This document shows, piece after piece, positions 24,227 to 37,000 of a stretch of 64,000 nucleotides of DNA. Both the position numbers and the translations under genes were made by a program. The stretch spans positions 12,834,001-12,898,000 of the forward strand of contig OX485809.1 of assembly GCA_950295325.1 (NCBI GenBank), written 5' to 3'. How positions within the stretch are numbered: the stretch's first letter is position 1; each line of letters opens with the position of its first letter. This stretch comes from Polytrichum commune (taxonomy: Eukaryota; Streptophyta; Polytrichopsida; Polytrichales; Polytrichaceae). The notes under the pieces were generated by a model. The model had not been told where the DNA came from. It made no database searches and was given only the letters and a program-made list of their open reading frames with translations.

Positions 24227-25086
24227 GGGCCACTTTACACTATGGCCAAGGGTCATGACCATGAAATTGTTGAGGGCCCTTGAAACTCATTCTTAGGCCA
24301 TACCATTGAAAATTGAACAAAAATTATATTTGGTCATGGCCCTTCAAGTGTCTTGTAAAGACATACACAACTAGGCTTTCAACGGAATGCTAATTCGTCA
24401 CCATTCTATTCATGAGAGCCCTTCTACACAATAAATTATAATAAATCAAGGGCTTGTGAGATTTGGCATTGTCAGGGTCTCTTACCCTATAGGGAACATG
24501 GGTAGTTATCAATGTTCTTGTGACTTATATCACCACCATGGGGCTAACATATGCATGTAGGCAAAAATTGGTGTTAAATTTATTGGCATTGGACCCACCT
24601 CAAAGAGGTGGACTCAACGCACAATTTGATACACCATTAAACATTATTCATTTCATGTCATTTAGGATTCTATGTAGGTTTTTCATGTGTTCGAACTTCC
24701 TTGATCCCGTAGGACATCAAATTCTGAGTGTAAAGTGAAGTGGGACGGTCCCGGCGTTTTCCACCAACGGGAGATTTAGAATTCAATGTTCGCAGGCCCT
24801 CGAGGTCTAAGGTATGTGGGTGCATTTGCGAACCTAAGATGAAACATCAACAAAATCCGGATTAAAAATCAGACCTCCCTTGCTTTGGTTATGGTTGTTG
24901 AAAGTGTTCAATTTTGAGTGTGGAGTAGTTAATAAAATTTGAAGACACAGTCCAATCTCTATCAAACATGTGTCTGTATGGTGCTTGTGTCTTCGATCCT
25001 CACAGACCCACACACCAATCAAACATTGGTGTCTGATTAAGAAAAGTAATCGAATAACACCCACATACCTTAGTGTAAAGTGGCCC
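24227..25086 (+). mobile_element. Family B MITE interrupted by a family A MITE
   Basis: The left end GGGCCACTTTACACTATGG and right end TAGTGTAAAGTGGCCC are inverted repeats. TAA flanks both sides (24224-24226, 25087-25089), a 3-bp target duplication of the PIF/Harbinger kind. Subtracting the nested element at 24810-25070 leaves about 600 bp, close to other family B copies. Confidence 0.88.
24810..25070 (+). mobile_element. Family A MITE nested in a family B MITE
   Basis: AGGTATGTGGGTG opens after TA and CACCCACATACCT closes before TA. The host sequence resumes across the site (gaggtc-TA-gtgtaaagtgg), which proves both the insertion and the 2-bp TA target duplication. At 261 bp it has lost part of the interior seen in the ~370-400-bp copies. 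Confidence 0.9.
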
Positions 25087-25089
25087 TAA

Positions 25090-27861
25090 GCTAGTGATAA
25101 TCCTCCAATTTGTCGGCAAGTTAGGGAAGTTTTGTAAAATATCATCCTACAACACTAATTTGCTAGTGACTTGGTGATTATCCAATCAATTAGCCAGCTT
25201 GTGCCACACTCAAGTTAGGTCAAGACCTAAAGTTGGGTTCTTGCTTCGATCAACACATTTGCACACAGATCTCACGCCCGGCAATTTGAAGCAGTCAATA
25301 GAATGGATGCCGTTGCTCTGTCGTTTCGATCTGTGTGTTTGAAAATGTTCCATCTAATTTAAGGCGTTGACAGCGTTTCTCCCCTGACTGCACCGATTCA
25401 TGGCCCACGTCGAATTGTGATGAGTGCGTGAGTCTCCAAATTCTTCATGGATAATTTGGGTGACGTGAATCAGTTACAACTGTTTGCATCAATACTGATA
25501 TTCTTATTGGTTCTGGTTACAGTGCCCACACTATGTGCGAGAAATTAAAATACAGTGTGGAGAAAGGAAACAAATTAAATATAAGTACATAGCATTCTTC
25601 AACTTGAGAGTTCTCGTTCGCTTTCCACAAGGTGACGATCGGTTAATCTGCAGGACTCAAAATTTAGTTTGACACTGAGGACATATCCGCATCCCAAACC
25701 ATGGATCCCAACATCAATCGCCCTTGTCTCTTAGACCCGTTGAAAAATATATTATGTAGTTTTCCAAAACATAACAATGCATCAATACGGTGATATATCA
25801 AAATGGTGTTTATAAGATCTGACGACTATAGCGATGTAATACGCATCGAATCTCGATGAGCTTGGAAGTAGCGTACTCCACTTGGCTCAGTTATAAGCAA
25901 CACTCTAATCCGACCCCAACTAACGGCGATACTCAGTGTAGGCTTATCTCTATGTGCCGAGTTTTTTCAACGCTCTATGAAACGTTGGATCATTCGGGGT
26001 GGGTTGATAATGATGTAGGGAGGCAACTTTATGGGTTTCTGAATTCTTAATTGCTTCGAACAATGTAACTGACTTCACCACTGGAAACACTGGAGTTCAA
26101 AGCAAACCCCGACCAATACATGATGTCAAGTTCTCTGTAGACTAAGTAAGAGAGGGATTTTTATTTTGATATTTTTTTTAAAAGAATTTTTAAATCAAAG
26201 TACGAAGATCAAAAGAACTTTGGATTCCATCGCATCGAGAAAAATCAAGGTCACAGGGAGGCCGACGTCACTAAAAAAAGGAGCCTGTGCCCATGTAGAT
26301 GCAGCCTAACCAAGGATTCGGAATCACGTGAGTGGGCCATGAGGTTTTCTTGGCCACCTAGGCTGTCGGTAAGGTAATCGAGACCGCGACCACTTTCCTC
26401 GTAGTTTTCGGAGCTCGTATGAATATCTTACGCATGATGAAAGTGAAGATTCTCGTGCTCATCGAATGGTCGTACATGCCCCCAATTATGTCGACGGTTG
26501 AGTGTAGAATGGTCACCACATTTTGAGCACGTAAGCGAACCTCTTTTGAATGCGTGTTTTTTTTCTTTCTCATACCCGTTTCTTGGAGCCACACCCTACC
26601 ACATACCACTCAAGTATGGGCGTTATGTATAAAAAAGGAAGTACCTGAATAAGGGTTGTCTACCTTAACAAGTAGAGCATGTTTAGCTCATTCATGTTTG
26701 TAGCCTATAATAAGTTATTGTGGGCACTTCCCACTCCAATCACGATTCTGACCATTGGGTTGGATTAGGAAATGACTCATTTTTTTTAGCAATTGTGAAT
26801 CACAAAGATTGTCATTTATGCTTTGGAATCAACGTTCAGACCCGAACACTATAGGAGATCAAAGTGTAGATTCTATTTCTCTTTAGATGATGATCACATA
26901 GGCCCTCTTGATTAATTTGTTAACTTAAGAAACTACAATGGTGTATATTATAATTTTGAGCACACACTCCATTCTCATCTTAACGTGTGTCTTTAATTTT
27001 TGATTTTTTTAATATGTTTGTACATAACAACATGCCTTGCTATTTACTTGTCTAATATAAGTGTTTGATTAAGAAGAGTAACCTTCGAGGGTGGGGCACT
27101 CCCTCTCAAAATAAGTATACACGTGGTATACACCTACGATAACGTAGTATGTCATGGGGGGGGGGGGTATTTACCTGCTAGAATGGATTATAAGGCATAC
27201 TAATATTCAAATTGATGGTAAATTGTTGTGACTGCTACACACCCTGTGGGTAATTCTAAATTGTTGAATGATTGATTTAATGGTTCTTTATATTAGTTAT
27301 ATGTAAACAATAACCCTCAATTCTCCAAAGTCCTTAAAATGTAGTATATTAAACTATAAACCTTGTTCATTTCGCTACAACTCTTTTGAAAATAAAGAAT
27401 AATGAAACCATAATCTAGAAGCCAATGGGGGTGAGAATTTCATGAGTGATTTCATCCATCCCTCTATTCTTCACTGTATATTAACAATTCATTCATCCAT
27501 GTCCTAAAATTGAAATGCAAGGTATATGTTTTTTCCATATCTAGCGCCTTATTTCCATGGGTTTTATACGTACCACTTAGGTAGGCTTATGATGTCATGT
27601 CAAATGCTACATTATATATATAATAATGGTTCACACACCTAGAGGTCCCTATACCATATGTCATTATTTTACAAATTTTACCCAACATTAATATATTGAA
27701 CCCTATATTTTATTGCACATAGTTCCTACATTTTTACTTAGTCTACATAGATTGCACAAAGCTCTTAGGGCTTGGCTCAAGATAGCCTAGATTGGTGCGA
27801 GGGTAGTTTGGTGCAAAGGCTTGGTGTGAGGGCAACTTGGTTAAGACATGCAACCATGGGA
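25090..27861. other. Intergenic with family A' relics, no supported gene
   Basis: Two + strand family A' relics lie at about 26380-26640 and 26740-27090 (cctcgtagttttcggagctcgtatgaatatctta..., ttttgagcacgtaag, taccactcaagtatgggcgtt). A G run occurs at about 27157-27167. The rest of the interval has only short open frames. Confidence 0.5.
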
Positions 27862-28386
27862 CCCGGGGTGGCAACTCAAACAAATAATCACAGGGGGCTC
27901 GTCCAATTTTTTTATAAAGGCATGGATTATGTACACATAATCATACATATAATTTAGATTATGTTTCAAATAATCTACAACTTTCAACTATTGAAGAGGG
28001 GTTGAAGAGTTTCAAAAGAGAAGTGGGAGAGAAGTCACCGAGAGAAGTCGGGAAGAGAGTTAAGGTTACGGCTTACAAGCCAAAATAATCTATATTGTCT
28101 TCAAATTTTGTGTAGATTATATAAATTATAATGAGGTATGATGGAGACCAGATTATCGACTAGCCCCCCTCTCCAAGAGAAAGTCCACATTATTTTCAAA
28201 TTATTCATGTATTATAATACATAGAAACGTTCATATCAAAAAATAATTACGTATTATGGACGGTTCTCAATGTGCACTACATCACTCCATTCTAAGTTCT
28301 GTAAAATTCTTCTTTGGTATGAATGTACAAGGATAATATGGATGTATTATCTGTTACAAATTATTTGTTTGAGTTGCCACCCCGGG
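27862..28386 (+). mobile_element. Family C MITE, hAT-like, copy 1
   Basis: The ends CCCGGGGTGGCAACTCAAAC and GTTTGAGTTGCCACCCCGGG are inverted repeats extending some 30 bp (into aaataat/attattt). The 8-bp flanks CCATGGGA and CCCTGGGA differ at one position, consistent with an hAT 8-bp target duplication. A second copy lies inverted at 32174-32696. No coding capacity. Confidence 0.85.
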
Positions 28387-28399
28387 CCCTGGGATTTTG

Positions 28400-28660
28400 G
28401 CTCTATTGCCTTCATGCCGATCGCAATTGCTTGTTGAAGTCCAAGCTCCTTCTCATAGCTCCGGTGGTGGAGTGCCGAGATCTGGGAGTGGCATTGCCCT
28501 TTGCCCATCCAACCCATTTTGGTGAGCATCCTCTCCCTCTTCCCTCTCCATTTCAACCACTTAGCACATACCCATTCCGAGAATCTTGCGTTGAATGAAA
28601 CTTAGGTTTAGGTTGATTCTAGTTGGCTGAGTCCTCCAATTTTCTTGGATATTGGGTCTG
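28400..28660. other. Unassigned segment before the minisatellite
   Basis: Less AT-rich than its surroundings (ccgagatctgggagtggcattgcc...). It has short frames on both strands, but no domain or splice pattern supports a gene. Confidence 0.3.
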
Positions 28661-28702
28661 AAATGGTCCTTTAGACCTTGAATTCGAGTTCCTGTTGCTT
28701 CA

Positions 28703-29430
28703 GACTTGCATGTACCTTGCTTGGCCGATAACCTCTGTGATTAGATTGGAAAGTACATTTAGGTGTCGATTGTGAAGAAGTTGCAATCGATTCGAGCCCT
28801 TGGGAGATTTCATTCACGCTCACCATGCCTTTGATTTGCATGCTATACTACTTGGTCGAATGCCTTTGTCACCGGTTTCTCAATAGAGTTGGGTTTAGTT
28901 GTAGCTCTAGCTGCACTTGAATCGACCTTCGGAGATCACCTTGTGGCTTGCCATACCTCTAATCTGCATGCTATCCTATTTGACAGAATGCCTCATAGGT
29001 TAGATTCTCAACGTGGTTGGGTTTTGTTTGAGCTCTAGTTGCACTTGAATCAATTCCGTGGGAGCTCTCATTCAGGCTCACCTTGCCTATGATCCAAATG
29101 CTAATCAATTTGGTTGAATGCCTCTTGAATTGGATTCTCAATGTGGCTGGATTTGGTTTACCTCTAGCTGCACTTCAATCAATCCCTTAGGGGCTCACAG
29201 TTTTGCTCATCTTGCCTCTGATTCAAATGCTAGCTTACTTGGCTGAATGCTTCTTGGGTTTATCTAAATATACATACATAGATTTGGGTCGTGATTGAGA
29301 TCATTGGATTTTTGTTAGCACATGGGTGTGGTCTAAGCTCAATCAATTGATACAATTATTGTGAGCTCTCAGTAGGACTCATCCTCCCTCCGATTTGTAT
29401 GTAGCTTACTTGGTTGAATGACCAGGGAGA
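28703..29430. repeat. ~129-bp minisatellite array, about 5-6 units
   Basis: The phrase gacttgcatg / gatttgcatg / aatctgcatg / gatccaaatg / gattcaaatg / gatttgtatg recurs at 28703, 28833, 28961, 29091, 29220 and 29392. Spacings are 130, 128, 130, 129 and 172. Each unit also contains a (t/g)gctgaatgcct-like word, attctcaa.gtggttgggttt, agctctagctgcacttgaatca and a gggagctctcattcaggctcacc-like word. Units have diverged by point changes, and the last is longer. Confidence 0.85.
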
Positions 29431-29439
29431 TCACAAGCT

Positions 29440-32173
29440 ATATGCTCATGTAAACCATGTGTGATTAGGGGTTGATTAAAGATGGGCTATTTATCTAAAT
29501 TTCTTGAATAATTGGAACCTTGTTATTAGATGAAATGCTACTTTGAGGTATAATACCCTATAGGTAAATATAATTTACACCGTAAAGTTATTTTATAAAC
29601 TCTATTTTGTTTGCAGACCATACCATTTATCAAACTCTTGGAATTTTGTACATGAAAATAAAATTGAGTGGTACTTGGTTGCAACACTAGCTTGAAACTC
29701 TTAATGACCACTAAAAACCTGTACACAAGACCAAATCACACGGGTGGATCATTATATAGGATTTTTGTGCACCACGTGCGACAGAGGGGTATTTGTTTAG
29801 GGGTTATTTACTTCCAATGCATGAATTAAAGGTTCCCTATAATTATCTAATCTCTAAAACAACCTATTTGTTTGCACCCTATTGTTACTTATGTTTCTCA
29901 TACCAATGCAATTTATTGTAGTCAATACTTCTTTTAAGAATAAAAAGTAATCCATGTCCATACATATTATTGCAAACACAAATACTGATGTCATGAACTA
30001 TGAAGGAAATTTAGACAATACAAATGCACATCACACTTGCATATCATACACAACCATATCAACAACTAGAATATTATACACCATATGCTTTACAAAGTGC
30101 AAGTGTATAGAATGATTGTGTGCTTAAACACAACACCCGCTCCATGGGAATTTGTGCATGAGCACAAAGAAAATCCTATATGGATACAAAAAAATGACAA
30201 CCTTAAAATTTGATAATTTCTTGCAAACCCATAATTCCCTAGCTACCAATTGATCCTACTAAACATAAACCCTAGGATCCTAAACTTCAACCCCTATATT
30301 AGTTTTGCCAAAAAGTAATGGCCCACATTTTACATCTATCTACTTTACTTATAATGGGATTGTCTACTTTTAATGTACCCTTTATTATTTGGAATTCCTT
30401 TATAGTTTTTATTTCAAATGAATTTAATCCCCCCTATATTACGTTGTATGTTGTTTGTAAAATGCACTAAGTGGCCCACCCGTGCCAAATCATCATTGAG
30501 TTAATGCTCCTAGTTATTATTTGTTTGGCGACCCTCCATGATGCTAGAACTTCTCTCACCTTCCAGTCTCTCTCTTTCTCTCCCTAACAAACTTGATTCT
30601 TCCTCGAGTCTTCAACAAGCAACCCCTTTGCGGCCCCTCAAACTTTAGTAAGTATGCCCTGCTCTAAGTCCCCCTTGTAAGTTGTCCTTACTCCCAAAAG
30701 CAATAATCAAGTGTGGATGGGCTTAGAAGTGTAAGGACATGTGCATTAATGCTTGCCCGAGCCAAAATATCTTGGAATTGCAATGGGCTTAGTTGTAATG
30801 AACATTCCTAATTTGAGTGTGTTCAATTTTGACCTCAATTTGTTTTTGCCATTGAATGTGCCTATGTGTGTTGTTGTTTTTTCTTTATGATGTGTCTATG
30901 GTAAGCAGTGTAACAACTCAAGATGTTAAACATGGGAGTCCACTACATATGCCACTGCTACTTCAACATCACCAAGGTTGAATGACGTGTCGGTGGACGA
31001 TGAACCTCCTCTTCCATTTTGTTGGCATTGAAGTAATTAGCCATGCCGCTTGCAACAAACGATATCTTCCAAATTCAACTCCATAAAATATTCATCCTCA
31101 CTAGGGCCTCTGTACTAGAAGCATCCTCCCAATTAAAGCTAGAAGATGCAAGTGAGCTCTCATCACTCCATTCATTATCGGCATTGGCATCCGACCTTAA
31201 AGTACTCATTGATTTTTAGCCATTCTGTTTAACCATTCTACAATTCCTTAACAAAGTAGCCTAGTTAGATCTATGTTGATTGAAAAGATTAAATTCATGC
31301 ACCTCACACCATTTGTAGCCAATTGCGTTGTTGGACATACAAGTGGTTTACTGGGTGCATTATTGATAATCGGCTCACGTTATTGCATGAATTACATCAT
31401 TATTGATTGATTTATGTCATGATTGCATTGTTGATTGATATATGGCATTAATGTGTGGTCTACATAACCAAGTGATAAATGATGAGGTTAGCTTATTTGA
31501 CAAAAAATCACTCAATTTTGTGTGTTAGTTGAAGGATTTGGTGGTTGTAGGCACTACATGGCCAAGGCTAAGCGAGTTAACATGATCGCCAAAAGTAGGA
31601 ACATGTGCCAAAGTAGGAACCTAAACTAGCAGCATCGTGGAAACAACATCTAACCACATCTTACTCAATTGGGTGACTCAATACACTATATTGCATTGGC
31701 TAGTGTAGCCTCTTGTTGGGGGTGGGACCATAGAGGTTGGTTGGCTAGAAGAGGATAGGAAACATGCTTATCCAAATCTGCCTGCTTTGATTAGACCCCT
31801 GTTAGGCAATCAAACCCCAATAAATTTGATCAACCCCCATGTGCTTTGAATAATTGCTAAACATCACACATGGCACTAAAATGGTAGTGTTGGACCAAAC
31901 CCCAAGTAATATGATGCAGTAATTAACAAATAACTCTAATGCCCAAAAAATTCATGGCTCCATAGTGCATCAACCTATAGGTAAGGGCAACCAGTTCACA
32001 TCAAGTCCCAAGTCTCAAGTCCCACTCATGTTAGCAAGTCCCAACATGGAGGCAAAGTCCCAACTTTGGAGCTTCAAGAAACCATTAAAATATGGTGAAT
32101 TATCATTAAAGTTGGATGACTATTTCATGAAAAAATAATTCGTAGGATTTTTGTTGAGAGTTGGGTCTAACTC
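29440..32173. other. Intergenic, no supported gene
   Basis: AT-rich sequence with short frames only. Near 31980-32060 the word agtcccaa recurs (aagtcccaagtctcaagtcccac, caagtcccaacatgg, aaagtcccaacttt). Similar words reappear inverted or direct at 32725-32830, suggesting an outer repeat around the family C element. Confidence 0.45.
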
Positions 32174-32696
32174 CCCGGGTGGCAACTCAAACAATTTCAT
32201 TTGTAATAGATAATCCATCTGTATTATCCTTGTACATTCATATTAAAGAACAATTTTATAGAACTTAGAATGGAGTGATGTAGTGCACATTGAGACTGTC
32301 CATGAAAAGTAATAATTTTTTATTTGAACATGTCTATGTATTATGATACATGAATAATTTGAAAATAATGTGGACTTTCTCTTGGACAGGGGGCCTAGTC
32401 CATAATCTGGTCTTCATCATACCGAATTATACTTTATATAATCTTCAAATTTTTTGAAGATAATATAGATTATTTTGGCTTGTAAGCCGTAACCCTAACT
32501 CTCTTCCCGACTTCTCTCGGTGTCATCTCTCCCGCTTCTCTTCTGAAACTCTTCAACCCCTCTTGAATAGTTGGAAGTTGTAGATTATTTGAAACACAAT
32601 CTAGATTACATGTACGATTATGTGCACAAAATCTATGCCTTTGTGAAATTTTTGGACGAGCCCCCTGTGATTATTTGTTTGAGTTGCCACCCCGGG
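32174..32696 (-). mobile_element. Family C MITE, hAT-like, copy 2 (opposite orientation)
   Basis: CCCGGGTGGCAACTCAAAC at 32174 and GTTTGAGTTGCCACCCCGGG ending at 32696. The interior is the reverse complement of copy 1 (aagccgtaaccctaactctcttcccgacttctctcgg and its partner). An 8-bp target duplication is not evident. Outside it, gttgagagttgggtc (left) is mirrored by gacccaactctcaac (right), so it sits inside another inverted repeat. Confidence 0.82.
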
Positions 32697-33050
32697 ATGT
32701 AGCTCTTTGCTCGACCCAACTCTCAACACAAGTCCCAAACCTCACCTCCAAAAAGTGTTGCCATGTAAGCATCCATGTCATACCTTGGGACTTAGAACTC
32801 AGAACCCTGTGTGAAGTGGTGAGTCCCAACCTCCATGCTCTCAACGGCTGGGATTGCACGGATTGACCTCAAGTGACTGGGGCCTTAGGATTTGGGATCC
32901 CGCGTGAACCCATAAGTAATGTTTCGGCCGACTCCTCGAACGTCTACATTTCCTGCAGTCTACCGCTGCAGTAGATGTTCATTACATAGCTTGTTGAAGG
33001 TTGACTTCTCGTACCACTGAAGTAGCAAAAAGCAACCACTTGCAGGCCAC

Positions 33051-33076
33051 GCGACCAAAGACCAAAGACCAAAGAC
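33051..33076 (+). repeat. Short tandem repeat (gaccaaa)n
   Basis: Three to four copies of gaccaaa lie about 40 bp upstream of the TATA box of the next gene. Confidence 0.6.
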
Positions 33077-33113
33077 CCACTAAATATAAGCCACTCATCG
33101 CTCAGCGAGGGAC

Positions 33114-33121
33114 TATATATA
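33114..33121 (+). promoter_or_regulatory. TATA box of the gene at 34038
   Basis: TATATATA lies in gggactatatatagttc. About 30 bp downstream comes CAATC-rich leader-like sequence (tcaatctttctcaacaaacatcaacc) and then a possible donor ccag/gtacaat at about 33200. This suggests an untranslated first exon and a leader intron before the ATG at 34038. Position and sequence support a Pol II promoter; transcription is inferred. Confidence 0.5.
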
Positions 33122-33558
33122 GTTCGTTACAATCAATCTTTCTCAACAAACATCAACCAGCACGCCGTGGCTTTAATTTGTCTTCGTCTGTCTCTTCCAG
33201 GTACAATACAGACGTTCCTGCTGATTAATTGTGTTCTTCGTGTCTGTGCTCACATACTCCAGGTGGTGTTACAATTGAGTTCCTCTCGAGGTCGACCAAA
33301 TTGGTTTCGTTGAATTGGTATAAATGTTTGTATGCTTTGAGTGGTTCAATCTAGGTTAGGCTGCTTTTAATTTGCAATTGGTGCTGTGCTACAAGGCTTA
33401 GGTTTTGAGTTTGTGACCTACTTCAAATGACTTGCAGGCTTGATTATAACCGAAGGCACTTCATTCAAGCTCAACTGTTCTAATCTGATGCAGGCAAAAT
33501 ATAGAGCACTCCACAGCATTGTTGAGCTGCAGTAAGTATCAATTGCCCACTTGAGATA

Positions 33559-33925
33559 AGGTATGTGGGTGTTCTTCGGTTCGTTTTCCATGTTCTCCAA
33601 ACTTCAACCATTTAAATGTACATAACGAAGCTTGTGTTGCATTAACAAGTTCATGATGAAGTATCAACAGAAATCGGAGTGACTATCAACCTCTCCTTAA
33701 TTTAGTTATGGTTAATGAAATTGTATGCTTGTTGATTCGTTAGCTGAATATACAGGTCCTCCCAATCGTGTTCACTATTGAGTGTGGAGTAGTTAATTGG
33801 AGTTTGAAAATCTAGTCCTATCTCTTTGTGACTTTTTGGTGTTTGTTCTTTGATCCTCACCAAACCACACATCAATCAAATATAGGTGTCCAATTAAGAA
33901 AGGTAACTGAATAATTCACAAACCT
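33559..33925 (+). mobile_element. Family A MITE upstream of the gene at 34038
   Basis: AGGTATGTGGGTGTTCTTCGG after TA; the right end gaataattcacaaacct before TA, with the right inverted repeat partly worn. The interior is typical of family A (tcccaatcgtgttcactattg, ggtgtccaattaagaaagg). It probably lies in a leader intron of the gene. Confidence 0.85.
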
Positions 33926-34037
33926 TAATTTACACCCTGCCAGCTTGTGGGAGGATCTGCAGATTCTTTAATGAGTGTGGACTTTGACTGCAGTTATTAG
34001 TTGGTGGTAGATCACCAAATTAAAAGAAAGGGAGCAG

Positions 34038-37000
34038 ATGGAGCCTGTGAAGCTGGAGGAGGTGGAGCCTGTTGTGGAGCCTGTCAGGATGGCTTCAATT
34101 ATCGACGCCAAGTCGATGCTCGAGTATAAGCGGCAATACGAGATGTATTCGAAGCAGAACAACACTGCGTCAAGTAAGTTTTAGCTGAAATCATGCCTAT
34201 TCCTTCTGGCTACACATGTGTATGTCGAAGATGAGTGGAGAGTATAACTATCAACCCATAAGGTATGTGGGTGTCATTCGGTTCGTTTTCCATGTTCTCC
34301 AAGTTCTACTGATTACATTGACACAGTGACGCATGTCGCATTAGCAAATCCATGATGAAGCATAAGCAAATTCGGACTGAAAATTGGACCTCCCTTGTTT
34401 TAGTTATGATTATCAGAAGTGCATGTTTGTTGATTCCTTAAGTGAACACATAGGTCCTCCCAATTGTGTTCACTATTGAGTGTAGTGTAGTTAATAACAT
34501 TTGAAGATGTAGTTGAAATCTCTTTTACACACGTTCCTTTATGGTGTTTGTTCGTTGATCCTCACCTAGCCACACATTGATGAAAAAAAGAAGACGTTTG
34601 ATTAATAAATGTAGTTGGATAACACCTACATATGTTAGGTCGGTCAAGGGTTTGTGGTGTCTACGTAAAGTCATTCATTAGAAAGGCAAAAACGCATTGA
34701 ACTATATATTCTATATAGCCAACAAGGTTCATCTCAAACGATTTGACTCTGAAAATAACACCAAAAATGTTGGATTAGTCTAGTAAGGTCTAGTTGAAAT
34801 GAATCGGACCTCAACATGTAGGGGACTTGTATTGAGTAGAGCCCCTTCATCCATGGTGGGTGAGTTCACATAAACGCCATAAATGATACATATACGTGAC
34901 AGTGGTGTAGTTTTACGCACGTCTCCTTACATACTTGGGCATCCTGAAAGTAGATTTGAGAGAAATCAAGATTTTATTTCTTTACGCTCAGAGGTTTGTA
35001 ATTGCTTGCCATGAATGATCCACCTTAGTGCAATCATACAATCAACTGCATTCTGCATTGCAATCCTGTTCCAACAATTGTGTAGTTTTTAGGTCCTGGC
35101 GAGGATTCGTCCCTGGCGTGACGTCTCTGTAGATGTCATCGTCATTAGAATTTGGTTTAGAGAAGCTACCACATTTTAGAGTATAGGCATTATTTTGGAG
35201 CTGCTTTCACATTATAAGCATCTATGAATCCTCTTAGAAGTGAAAATAATTACCTAGGGTTGTCTGGATGATGACCCTTGCTTCCAAAAAAAATTGCTTC
35301 AAATTAATTTCAAAAACAATATTTGAGAGTGTAGTGTCACCTTTTCTAATTCAGACCCAAATAGTATCAACTGATTCCTCCATCTCAATGCCCTCTGTTT
35401 CCAAGCACGTTGCATGTCCTTATGTTGCAACAGATCAATATGTCACCATAATTGATTTAGAAACAACTGATTCCAAAGGGAGAGTTGGCACGCATGCCAT
35501 CCTGGTGTAACATTTGTGTAGTTTTCGGGTCTTGATGATGTGCCTACAGTTAGTAAAACCCCAGAAAAAACCCGACATGTCAAGAACCAAATTTAGATAT
35601 GTTTTCCACCCAAGCTATTCACTCTGGGCCAGATACCATTGAATCCAACTAAATGCAAAGATGCAATATTCGTTCTCTGAACATCACACTTCATGCACTG
35701 GCTCCTCGATCTGAGATTCAACCACTCTTTCGGCCAAAACAAAGGAGGAGACTCCAACTAGAAGTGCAAAAGCAGTTTCCAACTGTTCATTGTACAATCA
35801 TGAGGCAATCATGTTGAGTTTAACAATCGTATTGCATAAGCCTTTGTATCGTTTTCAAGTTCTGACAAGGATTAACTGCTATGTAAGGTTGACAACCCTT
35901 CTTCAGTTACTTTTCTCATTCGAACACCTATATTTGACTCGTATGTGGTTTGATGAGCTTTACATATGGTAAATTTTCCAGGCTTAATAATCAATATAAA
36001 TGGGGGGACCTGTGTGACCATTTAGTGGGCACAAGAATCCTCATTTGGACAATGAAATGAGGTATTCATACGAACTCCAGAAATTATGAGGATAGTCGCT
36101 ACGGCCTCGATCTACACTTGCTAACCATGTGTGTACAGTAGGCTACGTAATCGCATGTTTCGTATCCTGGGAGAGAGTAGGCTAGTCTGACACAGTAACC
36201 ATTTAAGACCCACCTATCTTAATTACAATGCACATGCAGAGGAGGAGCTGTTCGGTCGCTTGGAGGGCTTCATCAAGAAGAAAATCGATGACAGGGTGAC
36301 CCGCGAATGCGGGAAGCGGTTGATGGACATCTCGACGGTTGCGGTGTCCACCGGCTGCAGCATGGTCATCCCCTTCTCAGGGGTGGCGCCCGTTGTGGCT
36401 GCCACTGTCATCCAGTGCCTCACGTTTGCAATGGCGCTGGGCTTGATACCGCTGCTCAACGTGCGCTCCTTCAACGACCTCAACAAGCTGAGCCGCCAGG
36501 TATAACCGATTTAAGTCTAGTACTACTGGTCTTCACTAAGTGGTTTCGGTGGGGCCTGCCCTAATTTCAGGCTTATTGCCAATACCCAATAGAGTTATCC
36601 TTTAACTCAACAGGAGTTTCGGACAGGAGTTGGTTGTTTTGAATACGAAACTTTCCATGTTCATAGTTTTCGGTGCGTGCTTAAAGTCAGTGTGGAGGTT
36701 TGAACGAAGAACATTCTATATGGGTTCATTGGGGGTCAATCCCATTTTAGCACATCCTGGCGTGCGATATTATGTAGAGTGACGTATTACGCCACACACC
36801 TAGCATTCTTACGAGACCACTATCCAGTCTTATGCCTAATCTGAGTACAACGTCTCTGAACATTTTAGTGTTACAGTGTTTGACCAATTGTCATCACTGG
36901 ATCTTCCCTTGAACCCCGGAGATCCTCTACGTGAGCGCTCCACTTCAAGAATCAGTCTGGAAATGTATGTGGGTAGAAACATTCTCTGATCAAAAGTCGA

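Noticed and set aside
36223-36486. 87-codon minus-strand frame
   Set aside because: Mirror of the GC-rich exon 2 of the gene at 34038; high GC removes stops on both strands.
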